Positions 1 to 12,786 of a DNA stretch of 64,000 bases are shown piece after piece. The stretch spans positions 26,385,828 to 26,449,827 of the forward strand of contig NC_079876.1 of the NCBI RefSeq assembly GCF_029227915.1, in the 5' to 3' direction. The position numbers were made by a program, and so were the translations under genes. The stretch's first letter is position 1. Every line of letters starts with the position of its first letter. Source of the DNA: Hydractinia symbiolongicarpus (Eukaryota; Cnidaria; Hydrozoa; Anthoathecata; Hydractiniidae). Below the pieces are notes generated by a model. The model was given only the letters and a program-made list of their open reading frames with translations, ran no database searches and was not told the origin of the DNA.

Positions 1-580
1 AATATACAAGAAAAAAATTCACTGTGATTTTTCATCTGATATTGTTTTTAAATAAACTTTGGATTAATCATATTGAAAGGGTGTGCAGAGTTTTTTGTTC
101 ATTCATATTTCTTAAACATTAAACTTATATAATTTTAATGATCCTTGAGTGGCATCCTCAGCAGCATAAAACACTGTTGAAAGAAAGATATCCAGAGTAA
201 AAATATTTCCGCACACCATATAATAGATGTATGATTTTCTAAACAAACCTATCAGAAGTCGGAAGGTTATACAGTGCAGTACTATAAAGATGTCATTGCA
301 CACCATCTTGGTTGTTGTTGCTGTTTCTCTGTTATAATTATGTCATCTTTTCTACATATTTCTTGAAAGACATAGCACTGGAACTATATTCAGTGGAATT
401 CATCAGGACACTTTAGTTTAAAGAGGAATTGTTGAAACTAAATAGTTTTAATAAAAGATAATAGTATTATAGCTATAAAGTCGTGACAAGGATGTTTTAA
501 TAGAAAATTTATAAATATGTAGTCTGAAAATAACTTCATAATTTTTAAACGGTTACCGCTACCTTAATTATGTTTTATAG
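1..580. other. Upstream intron or flank of the LRP gene
   Basis: No open exon with plausible splice sites is visible here on either strand. The acceptor at 579-580 opens the first visible LRP exon, which starts inside an LDL-receptor class A repeat. This stretch is therefore most simply an intron of that gene, whose 5' part is outside the window. Confidence 0.5.
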
Positions 581-3500
581 AAAAATGCGAGGGCAAAGAT
601 TTTCAATGCAGAAATGGAAACTGTATAGAACCACGTTGGCAGTGTGACAACGAAAACGATTGTGGAGATAATAGCGATGAAAACCCAATAACATGTCGTA
701 CGTTTTTTTAAACTTGTTTTGTGGTTTATTTTATTGTGACATTATATTAAATACCCTAGGTTATTTTACATTATCCAATATAAATGTCTTGTGTTTTGCC
801 AAAGCGGGATGTATTGTCCTGTACGTTATCTTTGAGCATCAGTAGAAAATCCTTTAAGTTTGCCATTATTTAAACACATAAATTTGCCTAATAAAACATA
901 ATATAACATACAATAAAATCATGTTACACATCACAAACGTAATGGCTTTTTCCTGAGAATTTGCAGAAGCACCAGACATTTTAAGATGTCTAGTAACATA
1001 CGTTTTTTCTTTTGTTTAAATTTCGTATATGCTACATAAAGAAAAGAATCATAAGGATCCTAAGGACAAATTATATTGAAAATCCGTAGGTGTGAGAACA
1101 GACAGCCTATTTTATTAGCAAATCAATTTTCTTCCAGCAAAAGCAAGCTGCCGTGCAGGACTTTTTACATGTAGCAATGGCATGTGTATTAATCAGTTAT
1201 GGGTGTGTGATGGAGACAGTGATTGCGAGGACAATAGTGATGAATTGCCACCTGCTTGTACTGCTGAACATAAAAAAGTTTGCGGAGAGAACTATTTTCA
1301 CTGCAAGTCGGGTAAAGTAAGCGGTGCTGGAATGTGCATCAAGAACAAGTTACGTTGCAATGGGAGAAGAGATTGTATTGATGGAACAGATGAGGAAGGG
1401 TGTCCCTCCGATCGCATTATCTCGCCACACTGCGAAGAGTTCTTATGTGATTCAGGACAGTGCATCTCTATGAAACAAATGTGCAATGGTGTTATGGATT
1501 GTCAGCATGGTGACGATGAAAAGAATTGTGAATTTGAATGTAAAGCTGGTTACTTTCGGTACGTATGATAATAGTTGCAAGCAGGGATGTGTTGAAATTA
1601 TTATGTGGTCTTTGCGAACTATTGTAAGGCAGAAAATTTACACACCTTCACACACCCTTTTATTTTACATCACTCCAGCATCAATTAGTAGTTTACAACT
1701 TTTCTTATCATCATTCTCGGTTTAACATCTGTTAATGCTAACATGTGTTGAATGGGTTTTAAAAATACAGAAAGTTTTTAAAGAATATACAGAAGAGTGT
1801 TGTTGCCAAGGGTACGATTGTGAAATTATTTCAACTTCTCTTACCATTTTGTTACAACACTTTTTCACTATACATTTCTTGTTGTTTTTTTATTGTATGC
1901 ACATGATGCATTCCTTTAGCAAACAATTTTTTAAACGTATTTTTTTTCCACCATACAGATGTGCTAACTCATATCAATGTATTAACCAGTCGTTAGTTTG
2001 CGACGAGAAGTTTGATTGTCGCAACCATGCTGACGAACCTACCAGTTGTGGTAAAAATGAGTGTGCTAGTAATTATGGTCACTGTGCTCACCAATGTGAG
2101 GATCTTCTTACTGGTTATAAATGTCACTGTAATCCTGGATTTGAGCTGGAAGCAGATGGTCATAGTTGCAAAGGTATACATTTGTATGTTGGGTTGATAG
2201 CTTTACTTAAATTTTTATATTGAATCTCCAGTATTGTATTTTGTACATTATGATAACCCTTTTCAACTTAAATTGCCCAAAAGTTGTTTTCAGAACTTTT
2301 TTAAATGCATCTGTCTTTTTTTGTTTTGTTTTTAGATGTAGATGAGTGTCGTATTCTGGGCACATGCAGTCAATTGTGTACCAATAAAAAAGGTAGCTAC
2401 AAATGCTCGTGTCTGCCAGGTTATCAACTGGAAGGAAAAAGACATTGCAAAGCCCTAGGTAGGACGGTTTGCATGTTTTTTTCATAAATTATCCAATAAC
2501 AGAATCAGAGCTCCCTTATTCGTCTTCAAAAGATTCCACAATTAATCATTTGTAAAGTATATGGCATAATTCTCTGTATAAAGCATAAGTACTTAAATGT
2601 AAAAAACGTTTTTCAAATACCTAAATTTTTTTGTACCTTAAGCAACTATTCCCTTTTTTTAATATCCCCTAACCTCTAGCAGCCTTTTTGAACCTCTAAA
2701 GGCTGAAAAGAGAAGTTGCATTATTTGTTTTACTTGATTGCATAAGGGAAATTGTAAAAAACTGATGCAAACAGATTGAAGCTATTCAGTTAACAATTAC
2801 AAAAGTGATTTGAAAGATATTTTCAGGTCCCGATTATTTCTTTGTTTTGCACAAACATGAACAACTTGGTGTAGTGTGCTAATTTGTCTTGTTTTAGGAT
2901 TTTCATTCTTCGTTCTGTTTTCCGATCAGATAAGTATTCGCAAACTGCAACTTCGCCAGTCTCACGATTACCATGAAGTTGCACACGATTTAAGCTGTGT
3001 GGTTGGAATTTCTTACTTCGCTATGTATGGTTATGTGTATTGGAGTGATGCAAAAGAACACCAAATCTCTAGGTACGTTACTCAAAAGATCACTTTTCTA
3101 TTCTTCTATTCGCAAAAGAATAGAAGAATAGAATCTATGAATTAAAATGGCGTCTTTGCAAATAGTTCTACAAATAAAATGTTAAATTGGGAACCCTTTT
3201 TTTCATCAATCATTTTAAACTCCTATTTATGCTGGAACAAAATAACAATTAACAAGGGATCAATTGTAAGTGGTATATAGTATTCTCAATTCACAACTGC
3301 AAGAAGATTTTCTTCTATACAGTCAGCAAATTTTTGCGAACTGACTTTTTATTTCTAATTTGAACCCTGCATTTCTTCCATTCTATCATAAATTTCTTCA
3401 TAAAAATCGATTCTGCCTTTTTTTTAAAAAAGATAGTAATCTTAATTCTCTTATTTTTGGCATAACAACTAAATCCTCTTGAAAAAAAAAAATTTCTAGT

Positions 3501-6500
3501 TAAGATACTTCTATTTTACGCCAATAATTTGTTGTTTTGCACTTTGTTTATTGTTTTATTGGATCATGTTTTCATTTTAAATCCTTCATGTATAGTAAGA
3601 TATTATTATTATTATTATTATTATTATTTTAACTTTTAAAATTAAATTTTTGTGCAGAATTATTGTCAGTTTGTAAAATTGTGTGGTGACAATCTGGTAT
3701 TAGTTTGGTATTGATTAAATGTAAAATAATAAATAAAAATAAGTCAAATAATAATTTTCAGTACCTAAGATTCGTGTTTATTGGTCAACAAAATGATGCA
3801 AAAAAAGAAGACGTTAAAAATAAATTTTGTGAAAATATAAAAGTCTGCAAAGTATTCTAAATATGCGGGGTTTTTTACATTCAGTGTAAAGCAATAGCTT
3901 CTGAAAATCAATGTTCAGTATTATTTCTTTGTAACTTAGAAATCTTATTGGCACAACTTGTGGTTAAAAATGTGATATACTGCAAGGACATATGCTAAAA
4001 TAAAATAATATTGATTTAATATATAAATAACAATTCTGATATATTTCCTTGTGTTTATCTGTTCAAAGTTCTATAAAAATCAAAGTTATAACAAAAATCC
4101 TTGGCAAAAAACATAAAAAAGGAAAAAAGGGTTGTAAACGTCAAAAGTGCTGCACATTTATCTCTATTTTTTTAAATACTGACTATTTTTTTCGATATTT
4201 TTAAACTGAAAATGCCACCACGCTAAATTTTTAACCATGTTGGTGATAGTTATTTCATGTTTTTGAGGACTTAATTGGACCTGAAGTTGCGCTAAGGTGA
4301 ACACTTTTAAATAAACCCAGAATAACTCAATGTCGTTGAAATCTTGTGACTCATCTCAAATATCTTTTAGTTGAACTATTAGTTTTAGGTTGAATATTTA
4401 CATTCCAAGTATTCCCAGACCTCCTTAAATATCCTTGATTGTGTCTGCATGAAGTGTTTTGATTAGCTCTCATTTTTGTTTAGGTTGAGTCTCCATGAGC
4501 CAGGTAAACATGAAATTATTGTTCAGAACATAAAAGAACCTGATGGTGTTGCAGTTGATTGGATGAGTTTGAAACTATACTGGGTGGATGCATCTGAAAA
4601 GGTGATTGAGGTGTCCGAGTTAGATGGCAAGCACCGTTCTGTGTTAGTGTCTACTGGTCTAACAGAACCGAGAAGTATAGCAGTTGACCCCACTGATGGG
4701 TAAGAAATTTGTTTTTAGGTTGACCACTACTGATGGAAACTCCTTTACAAATCTAAGAGATGGAATTACTTGCAAAAATTACTGCAAAAATGAGAAAAAG
4801 TCTCGTGAAAATTTTTTCTGCCCCCTTTTTTTTAGATTTAGGTTTTTCAGTCTGCAAGTTGTAGAAACCGTATGTGTTGTTTTTTTCTCATTAAATTTCC
4901 GGTTTTGTCAAACAACAGTACTTCTGTAAAAAAGTCAAAAAAGTTTGGCAAATGTGGGTCGTCCCTGTGTTTGCAAAGGTGCCAGGGTCATGCCTGTTTT
5001 ACTTAAGAATTTGATTTGAGTAAAAGGTTTAAAGTAAAAATAATATCACCTGTGGGAGAATTTACACAAATTGTAAATGAGTTTTGTATGTCTTTTTTCA
5101 GAAACCGGTTCTTGTATTGGTCAGACTGGGGCGAAAACGCTAAAATTGAGCGAATCAGTATGGATGGTGATCTGGAAAGTCGAATCACGATTTTTACTCG
5201 CATTGATAGCTGGCCTAACGGACTCGTGATCGACTTTACCATAGAGCGTTTGTTCTGGGTGGATGCGAAACGAAAAACCATTGAGTCTAGTTCCCTGAAC
5301 GGCAGTGATCACAAGTTTATTTTAGAAATCAGTGGCTATCATCCGTTCTCTGTTGCCATCTTCGAAGATTATGCCTACTGGACGGACTGGGAAATTGAGG
5401 CAGTTCATCGAGTGAATAAATTTAACGGGGAGTCGTATGAACGTCTGCAAATACAAGGATACAAGCCGACAGGGATATCAGTGTACCACCCTGTGTTACA
5501 ACCTTCTGGTACATTTCATAATTTTTTTTGCATGGACTCCTTAAATTTCTTAAATTCTAAAGTTTAAGTGGCTCTGGAATTTTTCTTGAAAAGTTTAAGG
5601 TATTAGGATTTTGGATTTTGAAATATTTAGAAATTTATCTTTAATAATTATTAGAATTATTAACTATGTGGACTTTTACATTAACTGCAGTTGATTATGT
5701 TAATTTCTCTCTTACGTTCTTAAAAATAAAATGCTCTTAAATTATTTTGAATTTTAACCCCAGAAATTACTGGCCACCCTTATGTAAGCAAGAGACACTA
5801 CTGCTGGTTCTATTTTTAGCACCAAATTTGTTTTGTCTGTAGTTGTTTTCATAAAACTTGCATGTTTTCGTAATCATCTTTCTTATGTTACTGTGTTTTT
5901 TGTTTCAGCCTCCAATCCTTGTAGAAACAAGTTTTGCAGCCATCTTTGTTTATTTTCACATCGCTACGGTCATCGATGCGCATGCCCGACAGGACATCAG
6001 CTCATGAAAGATGGTAGAACATGCAACACATCAGGTATATATCGAGCTGATTTTCATAAACATATCAAAATCGTGTTTAACATAACGTTTGATTAAAATG
6101 TAAAGTTTGATGGAAACCAAACAAGAAGCATTATATATCCTTTTTAAGAATACTCTCAGGATTCTCACGCCTTCTGAAACACATTAAACATCGTAAAAAA
6201 TAAAATCCTGAATAATTCTGAAATTTTCTGATTTTTTGTGAAAACTCCTAAACCTCCTATTTGTCAAACTCAAGTTTTTATAATAAATTTTCTTTTGTAG
6301 GATATAAGTCTAAAATATTGTAATTTTTCATCAGCTAATACGGAAATGAATTCTGATCAATCTAATTTGTCTTCCTTGTTCATTTCTTTTGACATCCTTT
6401 ATTCTTGTGTTTCTAAGTTACATTTATTTATTTAAATTCTCTAAAATCTTTTAAATTATGTTATCCCTGTTAAAAGAGATCTCCTTAAAAAACAGCTACC

Positions 6501-9232
6501 CCCCCCCCCCCCCTCCCACTAAATATCCTTACAAAATTAGTTGCGAAATGAGTGTGAACCCTTTCTTGTGGTTTCAAAACATCAAGCCTTCATTTTCTAA
6601 GATTGATTTTCTGGCCACTCAATAACAAGTTGCATAATTTGTTTGTTTAGATGCGTATAATTGTGTTCCAGATTTTTGTTTACGTGGAGGAATATGTTTT
6701 AATGAAACTAATAAGAAACCTTCTTTACCAAGATGCAGGTATGTTGTCTATTGAAATGCTGTCATGCCAAAGAAAGATACGACTAGTCGTTAACCCATGA
6801 CAAAATTCACGGGGTCGCCCGATCTTTAAATTTCACAGAAATTCGCCCGTCTCCACAAAGTGGATAAAATATATTGCATTTGCAGTTTGGTGTGCCCGTA
6901 GCACGATTTTTATTGCGCACACAAACACAGAGAATACGGGTTTTAATATAGCAGACTAGCTGTGAGACCCAGCGTAGAAACATCGCGTTAAACCGCCCGT
7001 AGTTAGGCGTTGAATGCCAGGTTGAGCTCCTAATAAATACAGGTAGACCATGATCCACATCTGGGGCTGGAGACTTTTAGTACAGGTATATGGTGTGTCA
7101 CAATAAGTAACAATAGCAATAAACCTTCCGAACGTTAAACGTCAGGTTGAGCGCTTAAGTGTAGGCAAACCATGCTACCGTCCGTGTGTGGAGTGCTTTC
7201 ATCAGTGTGCCCTATAGGCGACATATCTCGGCTATTAACAAAGAAGATGAATCTCCTTGATATTTACATAATACACCACTCTAACCTTTCTTTTGAAAGT
7301 AAACAATGTTTCAGTTCCGCTACTTATTTTCGTTTTAGGTGCCCACTTGGCTTTGGTGGCGCTCGATGCGAGAAGCGGGTTGAGCCATTTAAACCAGTTT
7401 ATCAAAGAGGTCGCATAGGTGAGATATTTTTTCTGTTATCGCTGTTATCGTCGTCTTTTCTTTTTTTATTTATTTATTTTTTATTTATTTATCTTGTTAG
7501 TGAAGTACGCATGCGTGGACGGTTATTGTTTAAATGGTGGAACCTGTGTAGAATTTTATAAAAACCGATTTCTCCTGAAGCCGAAATGTTTGTAAGTACG
7601 TTTCTTGGTTGCTGATACATCACCCTGTAAAGAACTAACATCTGTGTTACGCCCTTTATGTTTTCTTGTTTACTAGATGTTCGCGATATTTTTACGGTAA
7701 ACGATGCGATCGTGATTACAGCTATTTGTTTGTTTCACCACCCACAAAAGCATCAGTCAACGGAAACAAAGAATCGTCTGATCGAGCGAGGCAACGTAAG
7801 TGACTTTAATCATAGTGTAAACACAAAAGCTGTTAACGTAATTTGTTTATTGTCAATTTAATTTTTAATTTATTTTATTTATTTACTTTAAGATGAGCTT
7901 GTGGCTATTTCGATTTTTATTGTGGTTGGTACTTCTTTTTTAACCTTGTTTGGTATGTTTCTCATGTGTCACTACATAAAGCCACAGCCTGGGTAAGAAT
8001 TTGTTTTCTATTTATGTTTGCATAACGGTATTTTAACTTGATATACGACGTTGTGCTATTCACACTTTTCCTTTATGTAGACCGTCATTAAGAACGTTTG
8101 CAAACCCAGTGTATAGATCGACTACATCTAATATTTTACAAGCACCAAACGAACAGGTAGGGTTTTGTTATGTTGTGGATTTGCGGGTTAAGCGAGACAA
8201 AAAGGCGAGAGATACAAAAACCTGTGTAGAGAATTTATTGAGTTTTCTACAATATTTCTAATTTATCACAGGGTGGCCACACCTCTAAACCCCTCTAAAG
8301 TCCTCTATTATCCACTAAAAAGATGAAAATATAACCAAAACTTCTGTTTAACTCCTTTACCTTCTTCAGGTACACTAATAATAGTTTAATAGTTTCACTT
8401 GCTATTTCCACATGACAGATAAAGACATCGTCTAATTGTTTGGCATAGCTTGGATTTTTTGTTTGTTTCTAAAGTGACAGCTCTTACTAACTGTTGTATC
8501 CTATAAAATCTTCTATTTTTCTTCAAAATTTGTGGCCAATCTGTATCAGCAAATCTAAAGGATGTTTGGGTGAGTTTGTGCACGCGTAGTCTGGAATACT
8601 CTTTTGAAATGACGAGGTCCTTTTTTTTCTTGGCAAGAACTAGTCATGGCCGTTTTATGTCGATAAAATCAACAGAATACTCCCTATGCAATAAACATGT
8701 GGCAAAGAATGTGTTTGCACAGCCAGCTCTCAAAATTCAGATCAGCGTTTTGACAATTTAAAAATTACCCGTTGTCCATTAAAGTCGGAATTTGACTACA
8801 TGCTTGAAAGATCGATGTTCTTAGCAAACCATTTTAGGACCAATTTTTCAGTGAGTATGCTGAGACACAGATGCCAACGTCAACGCGCCTATAGGGTTAC
8901 TGCTGCTCTTAACTACGTTGATTTTATGACTATAGAATTACGAGTACCATCATATTATTCATATTTACCGTTATTTAATCGTTATTAAACCACCTTGCAG
9001 TTTAGGGGTAAAGCGGCTTTCTTACAGTAAAACGAGAGCCTAAAGCGGTTGGCAACAGTCAAAAAAGAAAAACAGCCTTTCTTAAAGTTATAGTATCTTG
9101 TGCCAACCCTGTATATGCACAAAATTCCTCCACAAAATAACAGCCCAAATATATTTGCTTTTCTTCGTTTTTCAGGATACAGAAGAAGAGGATGATTTCG
9201 ATGAAAATAACTGGATGTTGAGCACCTTGTGA
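581..9232 (+). CDS. Low-density lipoprotein receptor-related protein (LRP1/LRP2-like), 3' part, 15 exons
   Basis: Endocytic cell-surface receptor, 5'-truncated by the window. Exons: 581-697, 1138-1558, 1959-2173, 2336-2458, 2898-3072, 4484-4699, 5102-5508, 5909-6034, 6651-6738, 7339-7418, 7501-7591, 7677-7795, 7893-7992, 8081-8156, 9176-9232. All junctions are GT-AG and phases agree, giving about 802 residues. Domain order: five LDL-receptor class A repeats (SDE-type calcium motifs, some degenerate), an EGF repeat, a calcium-binding EGF repeat (DVDEC), a YWTD propeller ([34 protein letters not shown]), an EGF repeat, EGF-like modules, one membrane helix (exon 7893-7992) and a tail of about 50 residues. 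The tail carries FANPVY, the FxNPxY clathrin-internalisation signal, then an acidic stretch. EGF modules between propeller and membrane resemble LRP1; the short tail with a single NPxY differs from LRP1. The exact family member is unsettled because the N-terminus is missing. Confidence 0.93.
3601..3628. repeat. (ATT)n microsatellite in LRP intron 5
   Basis: About nine uninterrupted ATT units inside the intron 3073-4483. The rest of that 1.4-kb intron is AT-rich with no exon-like reading frame. Confidence 0.9.
6499..6513. repeat. Poly-C tract in LRP intron 8
   Basis: A run of about fifteen C residues in otherwise AT-rich intron 6035-6650. This is a probable assembly and polymorphism hot spot. 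Confidence 0.85.
6782..6956 (+). repeat. Dispersed hairpin repeat family (CTAGTCGTTA...TAATATAG), copy A
   Basis: Starts with the ACTAGTCGTTA head, has a degenerate short stem (CCATGACAAAATTCACGGG), then TCGCCCG, and ends CGGGTTTTAATATAG. Related copies lie at 16700-16814, 32521-32655, 39122-39553 and 58902-59030, all in the same orientation. No coding capacity; it looks like a non-autonomous mobile element of unknown class. Confidence 0.6.
6985..7200. repeat. Diverged internal duplication beside repeat copy A
   Basis: Two stretches of about 85 bases, near 7005 and near 7135, share the order AGGTTGAGC...CAAACCATG or GACCATG...GGAG...GTGT or GTAC. They look like an old tandem duplication inside the LRP intron between the two EGF-like exons. 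Confidence 0.4.
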
Positions 9233-10166
9233 CAGAAGAGCGTTGCATTATTGTTACAACACAGTTTTCAACGCTGGCAAGTTTGCGACGTATCATTGGA
9301 CGTGAATGCGACGAAGTAGTATGGCCAGAGACTTGACGTCGTGTTTGTTTTTCTTATAACAGAGCCTTTTTTTATTTACGCATGCTTATATTCTGTGTTT
9401 TGCTTTTTATTGAGATATATTTATATATTTATAGTTGTGTCTATATTTTAGATTATATATTATAAGCCAGTAGGGATGAAAACAGAAAGTATATGATTAT
9501 TTTTGAAAATCTTAAAGACCATGATCGAAGGGTTAACTTTAAGGTCACTTTAACAGAAAATCATACACCAAAAAACAAAAAATTCTTTAAAATGTCTGCA
9601 TTTCCAGTCCGCAAATATGCCCAATATAATTTTTGGCGTTTTTTACTTTTACCTGTTAACAACAAGTTTAAAAAATCAATTCTTCATCGAAGGAAACAAA
9701 ATTAGGTGAATAGATGGTCATAGGTTTTCGAGAGCACAATCTGCCGTGAATATCGTGAATATAAAATGCTGACATGGGTAGGGTCAGTTCCGTCTAAAAG
9801 TAGTTGATGTCCAGTCTATCAAAAATGTTTAGATTTTTACTTTCCAGTTTTCAAATCGCAAACTACGAAAGTTTTCAGAACATAATCTGCTTCGTGAAAC
9901 CTCTGCATTAGATTTGTGCATTGACTCGAAAAGAGAAATTTGCTCGATCCCAGTCATTTAGGTATTTTTTACGCTATAATAATTTCTTGTTTGTATCGCA
10001 GAGACATATTTATAAAAACGAAAAAAAGTTACTGTACATATGTATATATAAAAAAGCTTTCGTACAACTTATTAGAAACAGTTTTTTTTAACAAAGTTTT
10101 TTATCGGTTGCAATCTTTCTTTTTTCAGTGATATTGTCATTTATTATTTTTTGTTTGCCCGTTAAA

Positions 10167-10272
10167 TTTTTATTGTTGTTGTTGTTGCTGTTGTTGTTGT
10201 TGTTTTTGTTTTTGTTGTTGTTGTTGTTTTTGTTTTTGTATTTGTTACTGTTTTTGTTGTTGTTGTTGTTTG
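10167..10272. repeat. (TTG/TTTTTG)n microsatellite
   Basis: Over 100 bases of TTG and TTTTTG units. Both strands stay open through it (poly-Leu/Phe one way, poly-Asn/Lys the other), but only because of the repeat. Confidence 0.9.
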
Positions 10273-10605
10273 ATGATGTTGCTGCCATGTTGTTCGGCAT
10301 CATTCGCCTACGTTTGACTGTGTATAAGTATATTTGTTATATGAAGTTTATATGAAGAAGAAGATATTTACAAGAAGTATTTATTTATACGAAAAACGAT
10401 ATTTATATGAGAAAACTACGACACGTAATAACACTCGTCGTTTTTGCAACTATAAAAAGAATTTTTTTTGTCTCAGTTCGCGTTTCTGTGTGCGAGGAAA
10501 TTTGATTTTTGCGTTAACCGGTGTCTCTATCTAGCATCATTTATCTAAATCTTATATCCGGACCACCTTAAAATATATGGGTGCATTAAAATACATTGAG
10601 GAAAT

Positions 10606-10632
10606 TTATCAAACCAACTCCTACTTCTTCTT
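10606..10632 (+). repeat. 27-base dispersed direct repeat, copy 1
   Basis: The sequence TTATCAAACCAACT followed by a Y-CTACTTCTTCTT tail occurs here and again near 11699-11725, about 1.1 kb away in the same orientation. The function is unknown; they may be ends of a degenerate element. Confidence 0.5.
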
Positions 10633-11318
10633 TTACACACAACACGGTCTTCGCGTTCAAAAAAATAAACAAAAAAGAAATGCGATCGGAATTGTTTTTT
10701 GACTGTGGGATTAGACAGTGAATTCGTACTAGTGTCGCGGCGTAAGAATTTTGTGTTTTAAATGCCATTTTTATTTTTAAGTTTTGTAATTTTCAATTCT
10801 ACAACTCTTGGCTAAAAAGGTCTTAGCACTGAAACGTAAGACTGATCTGAAACATTTTTATATATGATACCCTTGATAACGTCTTTTCGACTTGTTCCCA
10901 AAGGTTTTTTTTCTTCTAAATAGACTAGTAAAATAGCCAAGTAATTACCTGGAGTTTTATTCAGGGGGTTTTCTTAGCATACTCTTAGAACTGCTTTGGG
11001 GTTCCATCTCCTCCCTCCACATCCAAAACGAAATAGCAAAACTGTACAATTGCGCGCTAAGAAAGCGTATTTAACTTCTCTGCCACAAAATTAAGTAAGC
11101 TGGTTCATTCGCATGGTAAACCGCGTAGACGAAAAATCAATTCTATAAAAGTGTTTCTCTGGTTAAAATAAATAAATGTCAGAGGATTTATAGAAAAGGG
11201 TCCTCCTCATACAATGTTCGGGGGCTAAAGTTTAGCGTAAAAAAGACAGTTTGAGTGTAGTTATCATCTGCAACACCTTCGCAAGCATCGGGCCGTCGTG
11301 CGGCCATTAATGGATGTT

Positions 11319-11333
11319 GTTTACCTCGGCAAC
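11319..11333 (+). promoter_or_regulatory. Imperfect X-box (RFX site) candidate upstream of the ciliary gene
   Basis: GTTTACCTCGGCAAC matches the RFX half-sites GTTTAC and GGCAAC with a three-base spacer and one mismatch. It lies 1.45 kb upstream of the start of a sperm-tail/ciliary gene, the class RFX factors usually control. A chance match is possible. Confidence 0.25.
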
Positions 11334-12786
11334 AGAATCTTAGCCTCGATGACCTTAAAATCTATGGTTTTCCGCAACTTTGTTGATCTTGTTACGGTGA
11401 GTTTGTATACAACCAGTGTTAACGTTCCATGTGGCTGACTAATTCTATCAGTTGACTGGCTTTTTTCCTGTAATTGTACTTTTGTAATGTATTTTTAATG
11501 TCAAGATTTTCTGTGATTTTTGCGTAGCTTCTTTACCTGGCTGTAATACAATGTATAGCTATCCTAAATATGTCTGGAATTATTTTTATGTGCACATTGT
11601 AAACTTTGTGCTAATAAAGCTCCAACTGATTGGATTAGCTAACAAGTAGCTATTTAATGTTTTTCTTTCTCACAATTTGTGATTGTTGAACGATTACTTA
11701 TCAAACCAACTTCTACTTCTTCTTGTCTATATACAATATAGAAGAGTGTTTTCTCATGTGCAATAGAGAGGTGATTTATATATTTTCTGTGGTTAGCTAA
11801 CTAGCCTCACTAAGTTTGAGAAATAGCTAGCTATACCTTGTGAACTGTTTTCAGGGAAGATCGCACTTCCCAGCTGGACAATGTGGAGGATTGAATCCAG
11901 AAAATCTGAGTCTCCGAATTAGCTAGAGCTACTGACTCCCACAGAATTTGTCTTTATACTTTTCTTGGTCTTTAATCTAAGGATATAGATGGGATGTTCC
12001 AAGAAATATTTTTGTGTTTTCTGGTCACTAAACACGCCACCTCAGAAAACGCAGTATATATTTGTCTTGATAGCAAAATCAATGAGGTTCGAAATAGAAG
12101 TTTTCTAATTTGTTTTTCTTTTTAATATAGTAATTCTTTATATATAAAAAATTAGCCTATATTTAATTTGTGGCAGGGAAATTAAATAAGCATTTTCAGT
12201 GTGCAATTGACAATTTTGTTATTTTTCACAAAAACACTAGTGTTTTCCTTACACTCCCTGTTGTTAATTTTAGAGATTAATCAAGGTAAGTTGGCCTAAT
12301 ACTATTTAAAAACCAATTGTGACTTAAGTCCTCAGGTCTATATTGAAATGAGTCCTGGCTAAAGGAAATTAAAAATTGATGAATCACAAGCTAGAAAAGA
12401 TATAAGGAAAAGGTTCATGGAAATGTTTTTCACTTATTAAGCATTTTTTTACTAAGGATGGATTCATGAAAGAGGAGTGCATCATCACTGAGTTTAAACA
12501 GGTGGTGTGTATAAATCTTTTTAGATAACCTCCTGGTTTAAATAATGTAAAAAAGGTTGTGGGATGTAGTAGTTAGTGGGGCTGACAACATGGAAAAGGG
12601 GTAAAAAATTTTAACCTTATTTAACCTGGTTAAAGAACTCGCTAACACCATAAACCCAAGAACATATTTCACTCATTTGTAATATTATACACATAATATA
12701 CTACATATAATACTACATATCTTTAGAATGCATGTATTCAAGAAAAAATTTTATGCATCAAATAAAGAGTAAATATCTTCAATAAA

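Larger units (their letters stand above)
9233..12786. other. Intergenic: LRP 3' flank and upstream region of the ciliary gene
   Basis: No convincing exon was found. The interval contains a long TTG microsatellite, two copies of a 27-base sequence (near 10606 and 11699) and an imperfect X-box near 11319. There is a donor-like GTGAGT at 11397 that could end a 5' untranslated exon of the downstream gene. No canonical AATAAA was seen soon after the LRP stop. Confidence 0.5.

Noticed and set aside
10088-10303. Minus-strand poly-Asn/Lys open frame
   Set aside because: It is the translation of the TTG microsatellite; no splice or homology support.
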